Source: Proteus vulgaris
GTDB taxonomy: Bacteria; Pseudomonadota; Gammaproteobacteria; Enterobacterales; Enterobacteriaceae
DNA length: 64,000 bases
Assembly (NCBI GenBank): GCA_901472505.1
Contig: LR590468.1
Span: 744,001-808,000, forward strand
Direction: 5' to 3'
The notes under the pieces were generated by a model. It saw nothing but the letters and a program-made list of their open reading frames with translations, searched no databases and was not told the origin of the DNA. This document shows positions 52,581 through 63,988 of this stretch, piece after piece. The position numbers and the translations under genes are program-made. Numbering within the stretch: the first letter of the stretch is position 1; every line of letters starts with the position of its first letter.

Positions 52581-52670
52581 ATGCTCGGCTTACCCATTCA
52601 AGGTATCTCTGCCTTTGCTAAACCACAGCAAAAAACGATGCCTGTTCATTTATTGAAGGTAAGGAACTAG
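52581..52670 (+). CDS. Short leader reading frame before fruK, possible fruB remnant
   Basis: The 29-codon frame (MLGLPIQGISAFAKPQQKTM...) starts at an ATG with AGGAGA upstream and ends one base before the fruK ATG. It sits where fruB normally lies in fruBKA. I cannot match it to FruB with confidence. It may be an internal-deletion scar of fruB or a new small leader that couples translation to fruK. Confidence 0.35.
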   Translation: MLGLPIQGISAFAKPQQKTMPVHLLKVRN

Positions 52671-52671
52671 C

Positions 52672-53613
52672 ATGAAACGCAGAGTTGCAACCATCACACT
52701 TAACCCTGCTTATGATCTTGTTGGCTTAAGTGATCCTATTGAACTTGGTGAAGTTAATCGTGTTAAAACAGCAGGCTTTCATGCTGCCGGTAAAGGTATT
52801 AACGTAGCTAAAGTCTTAAAAAGCCTCGGTGTTGATGTCACTGTTGGCGGTTTTTTAGGCAAAGAAAATCAAGATGGGTTTCAAAAAGAGTTTAGTGATT
52901 CAGGTATTGCTAACCGTTTTCAAATGGTTGAAGGCCGTACCCGTATCAATGTGAAACTGACCGAACCAAATGGTAAAGTCACCGATTTTAATTTTTCTGG
53001 TTTTGAAATTACAAAACAAGATTGGGCTCGTTTCGTTAATGATACCCTAAGTTGGGCGGGTCAATTTGATATGATCTGTGTCAGTGGCAGTGTACCTTCT
53101 AGCGTTGATCTTAATGATTTCACCGCATGGATGACACGTTTACGTAGCGAATGTATGTGTTTGATCTTTGACAGTAGCCGAGATGCTTTTGTCGCAGGAT
53201 TAAAAGCCTCACCTTGGCTTGTTAAACCAAATCATCATGAGTTAGAGATTTGGGCAGGTAGGCCTTTACCTGAACTCTCTGATGTTGTGAAAGCCGCCCA
53301 AGCATTACGTCAACAAGGTATTGCTCACGTTGTAATTTCATTAGGTGAGCAAGGTGCAATGTGGGTAAATGCATCTGGCGCATGGATGGCAACTCCCCCG
53401 AAATGCGATGTTGTTAGTACTGTAGGTGCTGGCGACTCAATGGTTGGTGGCCTAATTTATGGACTAATGATGAGGCAAACCAGCGAGCATACTTTACGCC
53501 TTGCAACTGCCGTTTCCGCACTTGCCGTAAGTCAGACCAATGTTGGTATTCGTGATCGAGAACAATTGGCAAAAATGATGGCAGAAGTAGAATTAACCCC
53601 TCTAAAATTATAA
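52672..53613 (+). CDS. fruK: 1-phosphofructokinase FruK
   Basis: FruK phosphorylates fructose-1-phosphate to fructose-1,6-bisphosphate. The 313-aa PfkB-family protein opens with VATITLNPAYDLVG. It has the substrate block AAGKGINVAKVLKSLG and ends with TVGAGDSMVGGLIYG, carrying the catalytic Asp. It is preceded by a Cra-type operator. Neither FruB (phosphocarrier) nor FruA (EIIBC permease) is encoded next to it, so either those genes are elsewhere or the operon has been reduced. Confidence 0.94.
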   Translation: MKRRVATITLNPAYDLVGLSDPIELGEVNRVKTAGFHAAGKGINVAKVLKSLGVDVTVGGFLGKENQDGFQKEFSDSGIANRFQMVEGRTRINVKLTEPNGKVTDFNFSGFEITKQDWARFVNDTLSWAGQFDMICVSGSVPSSVDLNDFTAWMTRLRSECMCLIFDSSRDAFVAGLKASPWLVKPNHHELEIWAGRPLPELSDVVKAAQALRQQGIAHVVISLGEQGAMWVNASGAWMATPPKCDVVSTVGAGDSMVGGLIYGLMMRQTSEHTLRLATAVSALAVSQTNVGIRDREQLAKMMAEVELTPLKL

Positions 53614-53849
53614 GTAATAATACCAGTGGTATATCGAATAATATTAAGTAGAATTACCACTATTCCAATTAAATATATTAACGTCATATTTATAAAAACT
53701 CCAAAATAGAATCTCTTAAATTGATTAATAATTATTTATTATTAAATCAAACTTTATTTTTTCCAGTTATTCGATAAACTTCACTTTATTAAAAGCTAAT
53801 AACGATATTCTAAAGCCAATAAAAACTTATTTTGTTTTTAGGAGAAATT

Positions 53850-54293
53850 ATGGAAAGGCCCATAGTACTTTTATGGATCCAAATTATTTCAGTATTATTT
53901 TTAGGTGTAAGTTTATTTATATTGGTTGCAGGAGCTCCAATTTATTTATTAGCCATGGCAATGGGGGGTGGCAAAACAATGCTAGTAGGCTTATTCATCA
54001 TGCTATGCTTAATTATAACAATGATAATTCAAGTTACAGCATGGATAAAACTTGCAAGAAACAGTAAAAATGCTTACTCATTTTTAAAAATTTCATGGGT
54101 ATGTTTATCTATTTCTTTATTTTTTATACTTAGCATTTCTATGTCATTAACGAATATATCTGAAATTGGTTTTATAACTTTTTCTATTATAGTTATCTTA
54201 ACTCATAGACTCTTCTTTTCTGAGCATGTCATAAATTATTTTAAAAATAAACAAGAAGATAATGAAAGAGAAACCAGTATTATTAGCCAATAA
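53850..54293 (+). CDS. Small inner-membrane protein, unknown
   Basis: This 147-aa protein has four predicted membrane helices (about residues 7-30, 37-62, 80-102, 108-126) and a charged C-terminal tail. The ATG at 53850 has AGGAG five bases upstream, better than the upstream start at 53832. I do not recognise the family. It stands between fruK and the convergent cysS and shares a bidirectional terminator with cysS. Confidence 0.65.
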   Translation: MERPIVLLWIQIISVLFLGVSLFILVAGAPIYLLAMAMGGGKTMLVGLFIMLCLIITMIIQVTAWIKLARNSKNAYSFLKISWVCLSISLFFILSISMSLTNISEIGFITFSIIVILTHRLFFSEHVINYFKNKQEDNERETSIISQ

Positions 54294-54327
54294 ATTAAAT
54301 ATTAAATATTAAATAATAAATAGCAAA

Positions 54328-54355
54328 AAATATCGGATAATAAATATCCGATATT
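54328..54355. terminator. Bidirectional terminator between the membrane-protein gene and cysS
   Basis: The 12-bp arms AAATATCGGATA (54328-54339) and TATCCGATATTT (54344-54355) pair. T-runs flank both sides, so it can end both convergent genes. Confidence 0.85.
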
Positions 54356-54397
54356 TTTATAAAAACACGTATTTAGTGTAACAACTCGTTAATTATA

Positions 54398-55789
54398 TTA
54401 ATTATTACGACGCCAAGTTGTTCCTTGAGGACCATCTTCTAAGACAATCCCCATCGCAGTTAACGCATCACGCGCAATATCGGCAGCAGCCCAATCTTTA
54501 TTTTTACGTGCATTATTACGTTGTTGAATTAAAGCTTCAATTTTTTCAACCTCACCAGCATCGTCTGCTTTAGCACGACTTTGTAAAAAGGCTTCCGGAT
54601 CTTGCTCTAACAGACCTAATACTTTAGCTAATTTGCGTAACATGGCAGCTAAACCATTAGCTTTATTCATATCCTCGCTTTTTAAGCGATTTACTTCTCG
54701 CGCTAAATCAAATAATACTGAATACGCTTCTGGTGTATTGAAGTCATCATTCATAGCCTCAATAAACTGTGCTTCAAACGTTTCTCCCCCTACAGGTTGT
54801 GCATTTGCATCAGTACCACGTAATGAAGTATAGAGGCGCTCTAATGCCGTACGTGCCTGCTTTAAGTTCTCTTCAGTATAGTTAAGTTGGCTACGATAAT
54901 GGCCCGATAATAAGAAATAACGCACCGTCTCAGCATCGTAATAAGCTAATACATCACGAATGGTGAAAAAGTTATTAAGTGACTTAGACATTTTTTCTTT
55001 GTCTACCATCACCATACCGGAATGCATCCAGTAATTAACGTAAGGGCCATCATGAGCACAAGTTGATTGTGCTATTTCATTCTCATGATGAGGGAACATT
55101 AAGTCTGAGCCACCACCATGAATATCAAAATGATGTCCTAGCTCTTTACCATTCATTGCAGAACATTCGATATGCCAACCAGGACGACCATCTCCCCATG
55201 GAGATTTCCAGCTTGGCTCACCCGGTTTGGACATTTTCCATAACACGAAATCCATTGGATTACGTTTCACGTTCGCCACCTCAACACGAGCACCAGCTTG
55301 CAATTGCTCTAAATCTTGGCGAGAAAGTAGGCCATAATCAGGATCCGTATCAATCGCAAACATAACGTCACCGTTTTCAGCAACATAAGCATGCCCACGT
55401 TTGATTAACGTTTCAGTTAATTCAATAATTTCAGCAATATGATGTGTTGCACGAGGCTCTGAATCAGGGTGGGCAATATTTAATGCATCAAAATCTTTGT
55501 GCATTTCAGCAAGCATACGAGTCGTTAATTGCTCACACGTTTCATTGTTCTCAATCGCCCGCTTGATGATTTTATCATCCACATCCGTCACATTACGAAC
55601 ATAATTAACGTCATAGCCTAAATAACGCAGATAACGGGTTATGGCATCAAACGCCACAAATGTACGTCCATGACCAATATGACACAGGTCATAAATAGTG
55701 ATGCCACACACGTACATACCTATTTTCCCTGCATGGATAGGTTTAAATTCTTCTTTTTGGCGAGTGAGAGTATTAAAAATCTTTAGCAT
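54398..55789 (-). CDS. cysS: Cysteinyl-tRNA synthetase CysS
   Basis: CysS charges tRNA-Cys. The 463-aa class I synthetase has the HIGH motif as [10 protein letters not shown], the zinc-binding cysteine CGITIYD upstream, and the KMSKS loop as [11 protein letters not shown]. It is full length, ending GPQGTTWRR. It is divergent from ppiB, which is the usual enterobacterial arrangement. Confidence 0.98.
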   Translation of the reverse strand: MLKIFNTLTRQKEEFKPIHAGKIGMYVCGITIYDLCHIGHGRTFVAFDAITRYLRYLGYDVNYVRNVTDVDDKIIKRAIENNETCEQLTTRMLAEMHKDFDALNIAHPDSEPRATHHIAEIIELTETLIKRGHAYVAENGDVMFAIDTDPDYGLLSRQDLEQLQAGARVEVANVKRNPMDFVLWKMSKPGEPSWKSPWGDGRPGWHIECSAMNGKELGHHFDIHGGGSDLMFPHHENEIAQSTCAHDGPYVNYWMHSGMVMVDKEKMSKSLNNFFTIRDVLAYYDAETVRYFLLSGHYRSQLNYTEENLKQARTALERLYTSLRGTDANAQPVGGETFEAQFIEAMNDDFNTPEAYSVLFDLAREVNRLKSEDMNKANGLAAMLRKLAKVLGLLEQDPEAFLQSRAKADDAGEVEKIEALIQQRNNARKNKDWAAADIARDALTAMGIVLEDGPQGTTWRRNN

Positions 55790-56164
55790 CAGTGGACGTT
55801 CCCGTTTTCAACTGTACGTGTTTATTACGTTTTTATATAAAAGAAAATAACAACTACTATAGCACGATATTTATTAGGATATTGGATCTTGAAGGCAAAG
55901 CAAACTCAAGATTAGCGCCTTTATATTACTCTGCTTAATATTTATTTTCACTGTTCAATCGTTGATAGTGAACAATCAAACTTCTGTTATTTCGCTAAAT
56001 TTTGGCTAAAAGTGTTTCTCTCTCATTTTATACGTCTGTTTAGCTAGAAAAATCATCTGAAAAAAAGATGAATACTGACTAAATAAGGCAACTGTGATAT
56101 AAAAAACAGGACTATTGTTTATGCCCCAATCTGGGTAAAGCTAAAATTATATTAGGATCTGAAT
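55790..56164. promoter_or_regulatory. Divergent cysS-ppiB promoter region
   Basis: The 375-bp gap holds both promoters. A partial inverted repeat (TGTTCA...TGAACA, about 55952-55973) lies near the middle. I cannot assign a regulator to it. No gene is seen here. Confidence 0.4.
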
Positions 56165-56659
56165 ATGGTTACTTTTCATACCAATTACGGCGATATCGTG
56201 ATTAATACATTTGCAGACAAAGCGCCTGCAACCGTAGAAAATTTTTTAGACTACTGTAAAGAAGGATTCTACGATAACACTATCTTCCACCGTGTCATTA
56301 ACGGTTTTATGATCCAAGGTGGTGGTTTTGAACCCGGTATGAACCAAAAAGCAACCAAAGCACCTGTTAGAAACGAAGCAAACAATGGACTTGCTAATAA
56401 CCGTGGTACATTGGCGATGGCTCGTACTAACGATCCACATTCTGCAACGGCTCAATTCTTTATCAACGTTGCAGATAATGATTTCTTAAACTTCCGTGCT
56501 GAAAATGCAAATGGTTGGGGATATTGTGTCTTCGCTGAAGTTGTTGAAGGAATGGACGTTGTCGACAAAATTAAAGCGGTTTCTACAGGTCGTAGCGGTT
56601 TCCACCAAGATGTTCCTCGTGAAGATATCATCATTAAAAGTGTAACGGTTAGCGAATAA
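56165..56659 (+). CDS. ppiB: Peptidyl-prolyl cis-trans isomerase B (cytoplasmic cyclophilin)
   Basis: PpiB catalyses proline isomerisation during protein folding. The 164-aa cyclophilin has [32 protein letters not shown] and [14 protein letters not shown]. No signal peptide, so it is the cytoplasmic form. It is followed by lpxH after 12 bases. Confidence 0.97.
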   Translation: MVTFHTNYGDIVINTFADKAPATVENFLDYCKEGFYDNTIFHRVINGFMIQGGGFEPGMNQKATKAPVRNEANNGLANNRGTLAMARTNDPHSATAQFFINVADNDFLNFRAENANGWGYCVFAEVVEGMDVVDKIKAVSTGRSGFHQDVPREDIIIKSVTVSE

Positions 56660-56671
56660 GCCTCACTCTTT

Positions 56672-57394
56672 ATGTGTACGCTTTTTATTGCAGACTTACA
56701 TTTAAGTGAACATGAACCGGCAATCACTGCCGGTTTTCTTCGCTTTTTAAAGGAACAAGCGATTCAGGCCAAAGCGCTTTATATCCTAGGTGATTTTTTT
56801 GATTTTTGGATAGGTGATGATGACCCCAATCCTTTACATCAACAAATTGCTCAAGCACTAATGACACTAAAAAATGCGGGTATTCCTGTTTATTTTATTC
56901 ATGGCAATCGTGATTTTTTAATTGGCACTCGTTTTGCAAAAGAGAGTGGGATCATTCTACTTCCCCAAGAAAAAGTACTCAAAATTTATCAACATCACAT
57001 CTTAATTTTGCACGGTGATACACTTTGTACAGATGATGATGCTTATCAACGTTATCGTAAAAAAGTACATAATAAATTTATCCAGCGTCTCTTCTTATTG
57101 TTACCTCTATTTGTTCGACTGCGTATTGCCGATAAAATGCGTTCGCGTAGTCAACACGAAAACCAATATAAATCTGATGCAATTATGGATGTTAACCCAC
57201 AAGCGGTGATTGATACCTTTAAACATTTCAATACACAATGGATGATCCACGGACATACACACCGCCCCGCTGTTCATACTGTCCATATTGAAGGTAAAAC
57301 ATACTATCGTGGTGTACTGGGTGCTTGGCATACAGAAGGTTCAATGTTTAAAGTAACCGCTAAAAAAATAGAACTGATTCATTTTCCCTTTTAA
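56672..57394 (+). CDS. lpxH: UDP-2,3-diacylglucosamine diphosphatase LpxH
   Basis: LpxH hydrolyses UDP-2,3-diacylglucosamine to lipid X in lipid A synthesis. The 240-aa metallophosphoesterase has the metal-binding [39 protein letters not shown] and the final GHTHRPAVH. It is followed by a terminator. The ppiB-lpxH-purEK order is the enterobacterial one. Confidence 0.97.
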   Translation: MCTLFIADLHLSEHEPAITAGFLRFLKEQAIQAKALYILGDFFDFWIGDDDPNPLHQQIAQALMTLKNAGIPVYFIHGNRDFLIGTRFAKESGIILLPQEKVLKIYQHHILILHGDTLCTDDDAYQRYRKKVHNKFIQRLFLLLPLFVRLRIADKMRSRSQHENQYKSDAIMDVNPQAVIDTFKHFNTQWMIHGHTHRPAVHTVHIEGKTYYRGVLGAWHTEGSMFKVTAKKIELIHFPF

Positions 57395-57433
57395 GCTCTT
57401 TCACTTATTTTTCTCTATAAAGAGCCTTTTTTT
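57395..57433 (+). terminator. Terminator after lpxH
   Basis: GCTCTTT (57395-57401) pairs with AAAGAGC (57419-57425), followed by a T7 run (57427-57433). Confidence 0.82.
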
Positions 57434-57437
57434 CTTT

Positions 57438-57453
57438 ACGCAAACGTTTTCCT
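57438..57453 (+). promoter_or_regulatory. PurR operator upstream of purEK
   Basis: ACGCAAACGTTTTCCT closely matches the PurR box consensus (ACGCAAACGTTTGCGT). It overlaps a likely -35 element (TTGACG, 57453-57458) and lies 75 bp before purE. Repression by PurR with hypoxanthine or guanine is expected from E. coli. Confidence 0.85.
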
Positions 57454-57528
57454 TGACGTATTAGCATGATACTATCATTCTCAGTTTATTAGGCTATATC
57501 CGTTTATGCTTACAGGAGCAGTTAAGTA

Positions 57529-58050
57529 ATGTCTTCTCACGTTGGTCTAAATACCACTTACCCTCGTATCGCCATTGTAATGGGTTCCAAAAGTGACTGG
57601 GCAACCATGTCTCATGCCGCAGATGTATTAGATACACTACAAATTCCTTACCATGTTGAGATTGTCTCTGCACACCGAACCCCTGATAAGTTATTTAGTT
57701 TTGCTGAAAAAGCAAAAAGTAATGGCTTTGATGTCATTATTGCTGGTGCAGGAGGAGCTGCCCATTTACCAGGAATGCTTGCAGCTAAAACGTTAGTACC
57801 CGTATTTGGTGTTCCTGTTCAAAGTGCGACATTAAGCGGTGTTGATAGCCTCTATTCAATCGTACAAATGCCAAAAGGTATCCCTGTAGGAACCTTAGCG
57901 ATTGGTAAAGCAGGGGCTGCCAATGCGGCTTTATTAGCGGCTCAAGTTTTAGCGTTACATTCTCCTGCTATTTTAGATGCATTGACTGCATGGCGCACAG
58001 CACAAACCGACAATGTATTAAATAACCCAGATCCAAGAGAGGCACTATGA
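57529..58050 (+). CDS. purE: N5-carboxyaminoimidazole ribonucleotide mutase PurE
   Basis: PurE converts N5-CAIR to CAIR in purine synthesis. The 173-aa class I protein has [19 protein letters not shown] and [12 protein letters not shown]. It overlaps purK by four bases (ATGA) and lies downstream of a PurR box. Confidence 0.98.
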   Translation: MSSHVGLNTTYPRIAIVMGSKSDWATMSHAADVLDTLQIPYHVEIVSAHRTPDKLFSFAEKAKSNGFDVIIAGAGGAAHLPGMLAAKTLVPVFGVPVQSATLSGVDSLYSIVQMPKGIPVGTLAIGKAGAANAALLAAQVLALHSPAILDALTAWRTAQTDNVLNNPDPREAL

Positions 58051-59114
58051 AACCGGTTTGTGTCCTCGGAAATGGTCAATTAGGCAGAATGCTAAGACAA
58101 GCAGGTGAACCTTTAGGCATTGCTGTTTACCCCATAGGCTTAGATGCAGAACCAGAAGCCGTTCCCTATCAAAAAAGTATAATCACGGCTGAAATTGAAC
58201 GCTGGCCTGAAACTGCACTCACCAAAGAGTTAGAGCGTCATACTAACTTTGTAAACCGTGATATCTTCCCTTTGCTTGCCGATAGGTTACCTCAAAAACA
58301 ACTTCTTGATGAACTAGGTTTAGCCACCGCACCTTGGCAACCCTTAACATCTCCCACACAGTGGCCTGATATTTTTGCTCAATTGGGTGATTTTATTATT
58401 GTGAAACGTCGTGTTGGTGGTTATGACGGTCGCGGGCAATGGCGAATTCACCCCGGTGAGGAGCAACAGTTACCCACTGAAATTTATGGTGAATGTATCG
58501 TTGAACAAGGTATTCCTTTTTCTGGTGAAGTATCATTAGTAGGAGCCAGAGATAAAAAAGGCCATTGTGTATTTTATCCTTTAACACATAACCTTCATCA
58601 AGATGGCATTTTGCGTATGAGTGTTGCATTACCAACGCCCCCCCCAGAATTACAACAATCCGCAGAAAAAATGCTGACATCTATCCTTGATAAACTCAAT
58701 TATGTGGGTGTGATGGCGATGGAGTGTTTTATTGTCGGTGATAAATTACTTATCAACGAATTAGCTCCCCGAGTCCATAACAGTGGTCACTGGACACAAA
58801 ACGGCGCCTCAATTAGCCAATTTGAGTTACATTTACGTGCAATCTTAAATTTACCAATGCCAACACCCGAAGTGTGCCAACCAGCAGTGATGATTAATTT
58901 GATTGGTACGAATATAAATCCGCAATGGCTTTCATTACCCTTAGTACATCTACATTGGTATGAAAAAGAAGTTCGGCCTGTGCGTAAAGTGGGTCATCTC
59001 AATCTTGTTCATCGTAATAACCAACCACTGAAAGACACACTCAAATCCTTAAGTCCAATGCTTGATGATGCCTATCAGTATCCTATCGAATGGGCTTTAG
59101 GAAAATTAAGCTAG
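58047..59114 (+). CDS. purK: N5-carboxyaminoimidazole ribonucleotide synthase PurK
   Basis: PurK is an ATP-grasp enzyme that makes N5-CAIR from AIR, ATP and bicarbonate. The 355-aa protein starts [21 protein letters not shown] and has the ATP-grasp elements [14 protein letters not shown] and [15 protein letters not shown]. Full length; the purE stop overlaps its start. Confidence 0.97.
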   Translation: MKPVCVLGNGQLGRMLRQAGEPLGIAVYPIGLDAEPEAVPYQKSIITAEIERWPETALTKELERHTNFVNRDIFPLLADRLPQKQLLDELGLATAPWQPLTSPTQWPDIFAQLGDFIIVKRRVGGYDGRGQWRIHPGEEQQLPTEIYGECIVEQGIPFSGEVSLVGARDKKGHCVFYPLTHNLHQDGILRMSVALPTPPPELQQSAEKMLTSILDKLNYVGVMAMECFIVGDKLLINELAPRVHNSGHWTQNGASISQFELHLRAILNLPMPTPEVCQPAVMINLIGTNINPQWLSLPLVHLHWYEKEVRPVRKVGHLNLVHRNNQPLKDTLKSLSPMLDDAYQYPIEWALGKLS

Positions 59115-59155
59115 CAGTCCGACTCATAAAGTTAGAGAATAATAGCCTTTAAACG

Positions 59156-59182
59156 AACAGACCTTAATTAAAGAGGTCTGTT
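59156..59182 (+). terminator. Probable terminator after purEK
   Basis: AACAGACC (59156-59163) pairs exactly with GGTCTGTT (59175-59182), about 40 bp past purK. The T-run is short. Confidence 0.65.
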
Positions 59183-59237
59183 ATTCGCTATTTTCTCCTG
59201 ATTATTCAGGTTACTGCACCCGTTTGATGGAGTCAGG

Positions 59238-60497
59238 ATGCAAGCCACGCAACAGAATTTTGGACCCATTTATCAGTGGAGTATGCTGATATTACTGGGT
59301 TTTGTCTATTTTTTAGCTACCGCAACCACATTTACATCTCTGGGTGTTGTGCTTCCTAGCATGATAAGCGAGCTGAAGTGGAATTGGACACAAGCGGGCC
59401 TTGGTTTTACGTTATTAGGATTAACCTGTGGTCTCGCTAGTTTTTTTACCCACCTTACTTATTCGTAAATTAAGTGTTCGATTTACTCTTCTTATTGGAC
59501 TGATAATTTTCGTCAGCGGTTTTTATTTTCTTTATGAAACCTACACCATAGCACAATATTTCCTTGGTACTGCATTATTAGGTATTGGTTTTACTTTGCT
59601 TGCAACAGTCCCCGGAACTTACGTTATTTCTCGTTTATTTGAAAAGCAATCTTTTGCCTTCGGTGTTTATTTTACGATTGGTGGATTAGGCGGTGTAGCG
59701 GGGCCTTGGATCTACTTTTTAGCCACGCATTTATGGCATACATGGCGTATGCATTGGCTTATTTCAGCGATCACGCTTACCGTTGTTACTCTTTTCACTA
59801 TTCTCGTTTTACGAGAAGGAAGCAAAGAGCAAGAGCACGCCAAAAGGATCAGCCAGCGCCAAAGTACAAAACGTATCTATCAAACCAAAGAAATTTGGAC
59901 GGCACGTCATGCTTTAAGAACGTGGCAATTTTATGTTATCGCGGCAACTTACACAGCTTTTTTATGGTGTGGTATTACCGTTAATAGTTTTGCCGTTGCT
60001 CATATTATTGAAAATGGCTTTGGCGAAACCATTGCAGCAACCTTATTAAGTAGCATGGCATTTATCAACGCCTTCTCACGCTTAGCGGGGGGGCGATTGG
60101 TGAATGGTTAGAGCCTAAAAAATTACTTATCGCTAGTTTAAGTATTATCATTATCGGGTTATTAGCACTCAGTATGGCGAACTCCTGGATTTACCTGATC
60201 CTATTTACGGTTTGTGTCGGTATCGGCTATGGCATGACATTTTTAGCATCAAGTATATTGCTGGCTAACTACTTTGGCCGCTCACCTTATCTTGAGCTAT
60301 TTTCAGTGATGAATTTAATCTCAACTCTTGCTTGCTTAGCGCCGTTCTTTGCGGGTGCAATAAAAGATATCTCAGGAAGTTTCACTCCTGCATTCTTAAT
60401 TTTAACCGTACCTGTACTATTGATCCTAGCAGTAACACTCTTTATGAAACCACCGACTTACCCTAAATTTCAGCATGCAAATGAACAGGAAAAGTAA
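59238..60497 (+). pseudogene. MFS transporter, two frameshifts
   Basis: This major facilitator transporter has 12 predicted helices when reconstructed to 419 aa. As read, it falls into three pieces. Removing one T from the T7 run at 59441-59447 restores LASFLPTLLIRKLSVRF. Adding one G to the G7 run at 60087-60093 restores AGGAIGEWLEPKKLL. Both sites are the longest homopolymers in the gene. The loop after helix 2 carries LIRKLSVRF, the family cytoplasmic basic motif region. The substrate is unknown; the pattern resembles oxalate/formate-type or YhjX-like carriers. Sequencing error is likely. Confidence 0.82.
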
Positions 60498-60566
60498 CGA
60501 TTAAAATAAGTAAGATAACGTGTTTCATATTATAAAAAACGCATTTTCTAAGGAGATGTTAAGCTG

Positions 60567-61592
60567 ATGAATGATGCATTAATAATAAAATACTCAATAG
60601 GTGTCGGCATTGCTTTAGCCTGCTTTGTTGGTTTTGTTGCCGTCTCTCTTTTTCATGATAAAAAGAAAAAACGTCGTAGAAATATTATTATTCATATTAG
60701 CCAAGCCATCTTCCTTTGTAGTTTAGTGATTATCTTAAGCCAATATTGTGAAATGGCCGTTATTGATTTTAATCTCCACTTTATCTCTTTTAGGATGATT
60801 AATTTCTTAACTTATATCGGCATTGCCTTAATTTTAATGCAAAAATTTTTCTTACTTATTAATCAATTAGAGCAATCACAAATCAGAAAAGGTAGCGATC
60901 CTACTTCTGCTCGTATTATTTCTCGTATATTTAAAATTACCCTTTTTGTCATCATCATCTTATTGTTTGGTGAACATTTTGGTATGAGTTTATCTGGCTT
61001 AATGACTTTTGGCGGATTAGGCGGTATTGCCATTGGTATGGCGAGTAAAGATGTACTCAGTAACCTTTTTTCGGGTGTTATGCTCTATTTCGACCGTCCT
61101 TTTAATATTGGTGACTGGGTACGTTCGCCTGATCGTAATATTGAAGGTACAGTAGTAGAGATTGGTTGGCGTATTACTAAAATTATTACCTTCGATCACC
61201 GGCCACTTTATATTCCCAATTCAATTTTCTCCTCCATTAGCGTAGAAAATCCGGGGAGAATGACGAACCGGCGCATTGAAACTGAACTTGGTTTACGTTA
61301 CGAAGATTCAGATAAAATTGGTGTTATCGTTGAAGATATTCGCACTATGCTCATGCAAAATGAAAAAATCGATACACAACAAACCTTGTTAGTCTATTTT
61401 AATCAATTTGCAGACTCTTCACTCAATATTATGGTGTATTGTTTCACCAAAACAACCGTCTGGGCACAGTGGCTAGAAGCTCAGCAAGAAGTCTATTTGA
61501 AGATAATTGAGATTGTGCATAAACATGGTGCCGATTTTGCATTTCCATCTCAAACTGTTTATATCGAAAAACCCACTCCTATTACCCAATAA
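60567..61592 (+). CDS. ynaI: MscS-family mechanosensitive channel, YnaI type
   Basis: This 341-aa membrane channel opens under membrane tension during osmotic downshock. It has five predicted helices; the last, pore-lining one contains [22 protein letters not shown]. The cytoplasmic MscS beta domain follows ([42 protein letters not shown]) and the vestibule ends [10 protein letters not shown]. Those stretches match E. coli YnaI nearly word for word. The ATG has AGGAGA upstream. A hairpin at 61599-61634 follows. Confidence 0.92.
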   Translation: MNDALIIKYSIGVGIALACFVGFVAVSLFHDKKKKRRRNIIIHISQAIFLCSLVIILSQYCEMAVIDFNLHFISFRMINFLTYIGIALILMQKFFLLINQLEQSQIRKGSDPTSARIISRIFKITLFVIIILLFGEHFGMSLSGLMTFGGLGGIAIGMASKDVLSNLFSGVMLYFDRPFNIGDWVRSPDRNIEGTVVEIGWRITKIITFDHRPLYIPNSIFSSISVENPGRMTNRRIETELGLRYEDSDKIGVIVEDIRTMLMQNEKIDTQQTLLVYFNQFADSSLNIMVYCFTKTTVWAQWLEAQQEVYLKIIEIVHKHGADFAFPSQTVYIEKPTPITQ

Positions 61593-61598
61593 TAAAAC

Positions 61599-61634
61599 AA
61601 TGGATAAGTTTATTTTTCTATAGACTTATCCATT
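61599..61634 (+). terminator. Hairpin after the YnaI-type channel gene
   Basis: AATGGATAAGT (61599-61609) pairs perfectly with ACTTATCCATT (61624-61634). No T-run directly follows, so it is a likely but not certain terminator. Confidence 0.6.
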
Positions 61635-61769
61635 AACTTATTTATCAGACTGGTAATTTATGCAGATACCATGCATAAAAAACTCCTTTTTACTCTTTAA
61701 TTTATTTCAATCATATTCACAACCAAGTATATTGTTCGCCAATTCTCCTATTGATTAAACACGAGTGTA

Positions 61770-63931
61770 ATGAAAAAAATGAAGTTGGCGTGTCGCCCCT
61801 CGCTTTCACACTATTTTTATTGTGAACGTCCGATTGTTGATATTGTTGATGCAAATTTAACGCAAGTGTCAGCAGTAGTATTGTCATTGTCAGATATTGA
61901 GTCTGGCGAACTATATCGCATTCATCAAACAGGCTTTCAACTCCCCGTATTTATTGCAGTTAATCTTAATGATACAGTCGGTGCTGAATTACTTAATCAA
62001 GTTTCAGGGATTTTGATCACTGATAAAAGCGCGCATCAAAAAAATAGTACGTTGATTAATGAAGCTGCACAGCAATATGAAAAGAGTCTGACAACACCAT
62101 TTTTTTCACGCTTAGTGAATTATGTTGCCGAAAAGAACGTTGCTTTTGATTGTCCCGGTCATCAAGGCGGAGAGTTTTTCCGTCGTCATCCCGCAGGGGA
62201 ACAGTTTTATCAATATTTTGGTGAGAATCTATTTCGCTCTGATCTCTGTAATGCTGATGTGGAAATGGGTGATTTACTTATCCACGAGGGGTGCACCTTA
62301 TGATGCTCAAGCATTCGCCGCGCAAGTGTTTAATGCTGATAAAACCTATTTTGTCTTAAATGGAACGTCTTCTTCAAATAAAGTCGCATTAAATGCCTTA
62401 TTGGCACCAAATGATTTAGTGTTATTTGATAGAAATAACCATAAATCCAATCATCATGGTGCACTAATTCAAGCGGGTGCAACGCCTGTTTATTTAGAAA
62501 CAGCTCGCAATCCCTTTGGTTTTATCGGTGGTATTGATGCACATTGCTTTGAAGAGAGCTATTTACGCCAACAAATTGCAGAGATTACGCCTGAACGCCA
62601 ATTCGATAAGCGCCCTTTTCGTTTGGCCGTTATTCAACTAGGCACTTATGATGGTACGATTTACAATGCAAGACAAGTTGTTGATAAAATTGGTCATCTT
62701 TGTGATTATATTTTATTTGATTCCGCTTGGGTCGGTTATGAACAGTTTATTCCAATGATGAAACAGTGTTCGCCTTTGTTGCTGACACTCAATGAAAACG
62801 ATCCTGGTATTCTCGTCACTCAATCTGTTCATAAGCAACTAGCCGGCTTTTCACAAACCTCCCAGATCCATAAAAAAGATGCGCATATCAAAGGGCAATC
62901 TCGATATGTTAATCATAAACGTATGAATAATGCCTTTATGATGCATGCATCCACCAGCCCTTTTTACCCTCTTTTTGCGGCTCTTGATGTCAATGCAAAA
63001 ATGCATTCGGGTAAAAGTGGTGAAGCAATGTGGATAAATTGTGTTAAGCAAGGCATCGAGGCTCGTAAATCCTTACTAAGACAGTGCCAGTTTATTAAGC
63101 CATTTATTCCTGAAGTTGTTGATGGCATTGCTTGGCAAGATCACGACACAGATGAAATCGCTCACGATCAACGCTTTTTCAATTTATTCCTAATGATAAT
63201 TGGCACGCTTTTGAAGGTTATGCCACCAATCAATACTTTGTTGATCCTTGCAAATTAATGCTCACAACACCGGGCATTGATCCTCATACAGGAGAATATG
63301 AAGCCTTTGGTGTACCCGCTTCTATTTTGGCAAATTATTTGCGGGAACATGGCGTTATCCCTGAAAAAGTGACTTAAATTCTATTTTATTTTTGCTCACC
63401 CCCGCAGAGCATAGTGAAAAATTTGAACGTTTAATTTCATTAATTGTGAGATTTGAACAATTGTTAATTGATGACGCCCCATTAGCACGGGTATTACCTT
63501 CGATTTGTCGTCGTTATCAATCTCGTTATCAGGGTTATACATTACGTCAACTCTGTCAGGAAATGCATGATATTTGTGTCAAATACAATATCAAGCTATT
63601 ACAAAAACAGATGTTTAGGAAAAAACATTTCCCTAAGCGAGTCTTAAGCCCGCAACAGGCTAATATTGAGTTTGTTCGTGGTAACCTTGATTTGTTACCT
63701 TTAAATAAATTAGAAGGACGAATTGCCGCAGAAGGAGCATTACCATATCCACCTGGTGTTTTATGTGCTGTACCAGGTGAAATTTGGAGCGGTGCTGTTT
63801 TACGTTATTTTCAGGCGCTTGAAGTCACAATTAATCAGCTACCCGGCTTTTCAACTGAACTTCAAGGGGTTTATATTTATGATGAAGATGATGGCAGTAA
63901 GCGAATTTATGCTTATGTTATAAAAGAATAA
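61770..63931 (+). pseudogene. speF: Ornithine decarboxylase SpeF, three frameshifts
   Basis: SpeF is the inducible PLP-dependent enzyme that makes putrescine from ornithine with proton uptake. The reading frame is broken three times: at the G4 run 62288-62291 (one base too many), at the T5 run 63175-63179 (one too few) and at 63368-63369 (one T missing). Repair gives 720 aa, like E. coli SpeF, with DCPGHQGGEFFRRHPAG, LNGTSSSNKV, the PLP lysine region TQSVHKQLAGFSQTSQIHKK and the C-terminal AEGALPYPPGVLCAVPGE. No SpeFL-like leader peptide precedes it and potE does not follow in the window. Three breaks could mean a true pseudogene, as in an ornithine-negative species, or error-prone sequence. 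Confidence 0.88.
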
Positions 63932-63957
63932 TTGCCTTATCTTTTCTCATAAAAAAA

Positions 63958-63988
63958 TGCTGATGTCATCAAACATCAGCATTTTATT
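63958..63988 (+). terminator. Terminator after speF
   Basis: TGCTGATG (63958-63965) pairs with CATCAGCA (63974-63981), followed by a T-run. It closes the speF transcript before any potE gene, so speF appears monocistronic here. Confidence 0.8.

Noticed and set aside
61660-61758. A 32-codon frame upstream of speF as a possible SpeFL leader
   Set aside because: The size fits, but the sequence shows none of the SpeFL features (no HIRR...KFAHRNS-type motif) and no good ribosome binding site.
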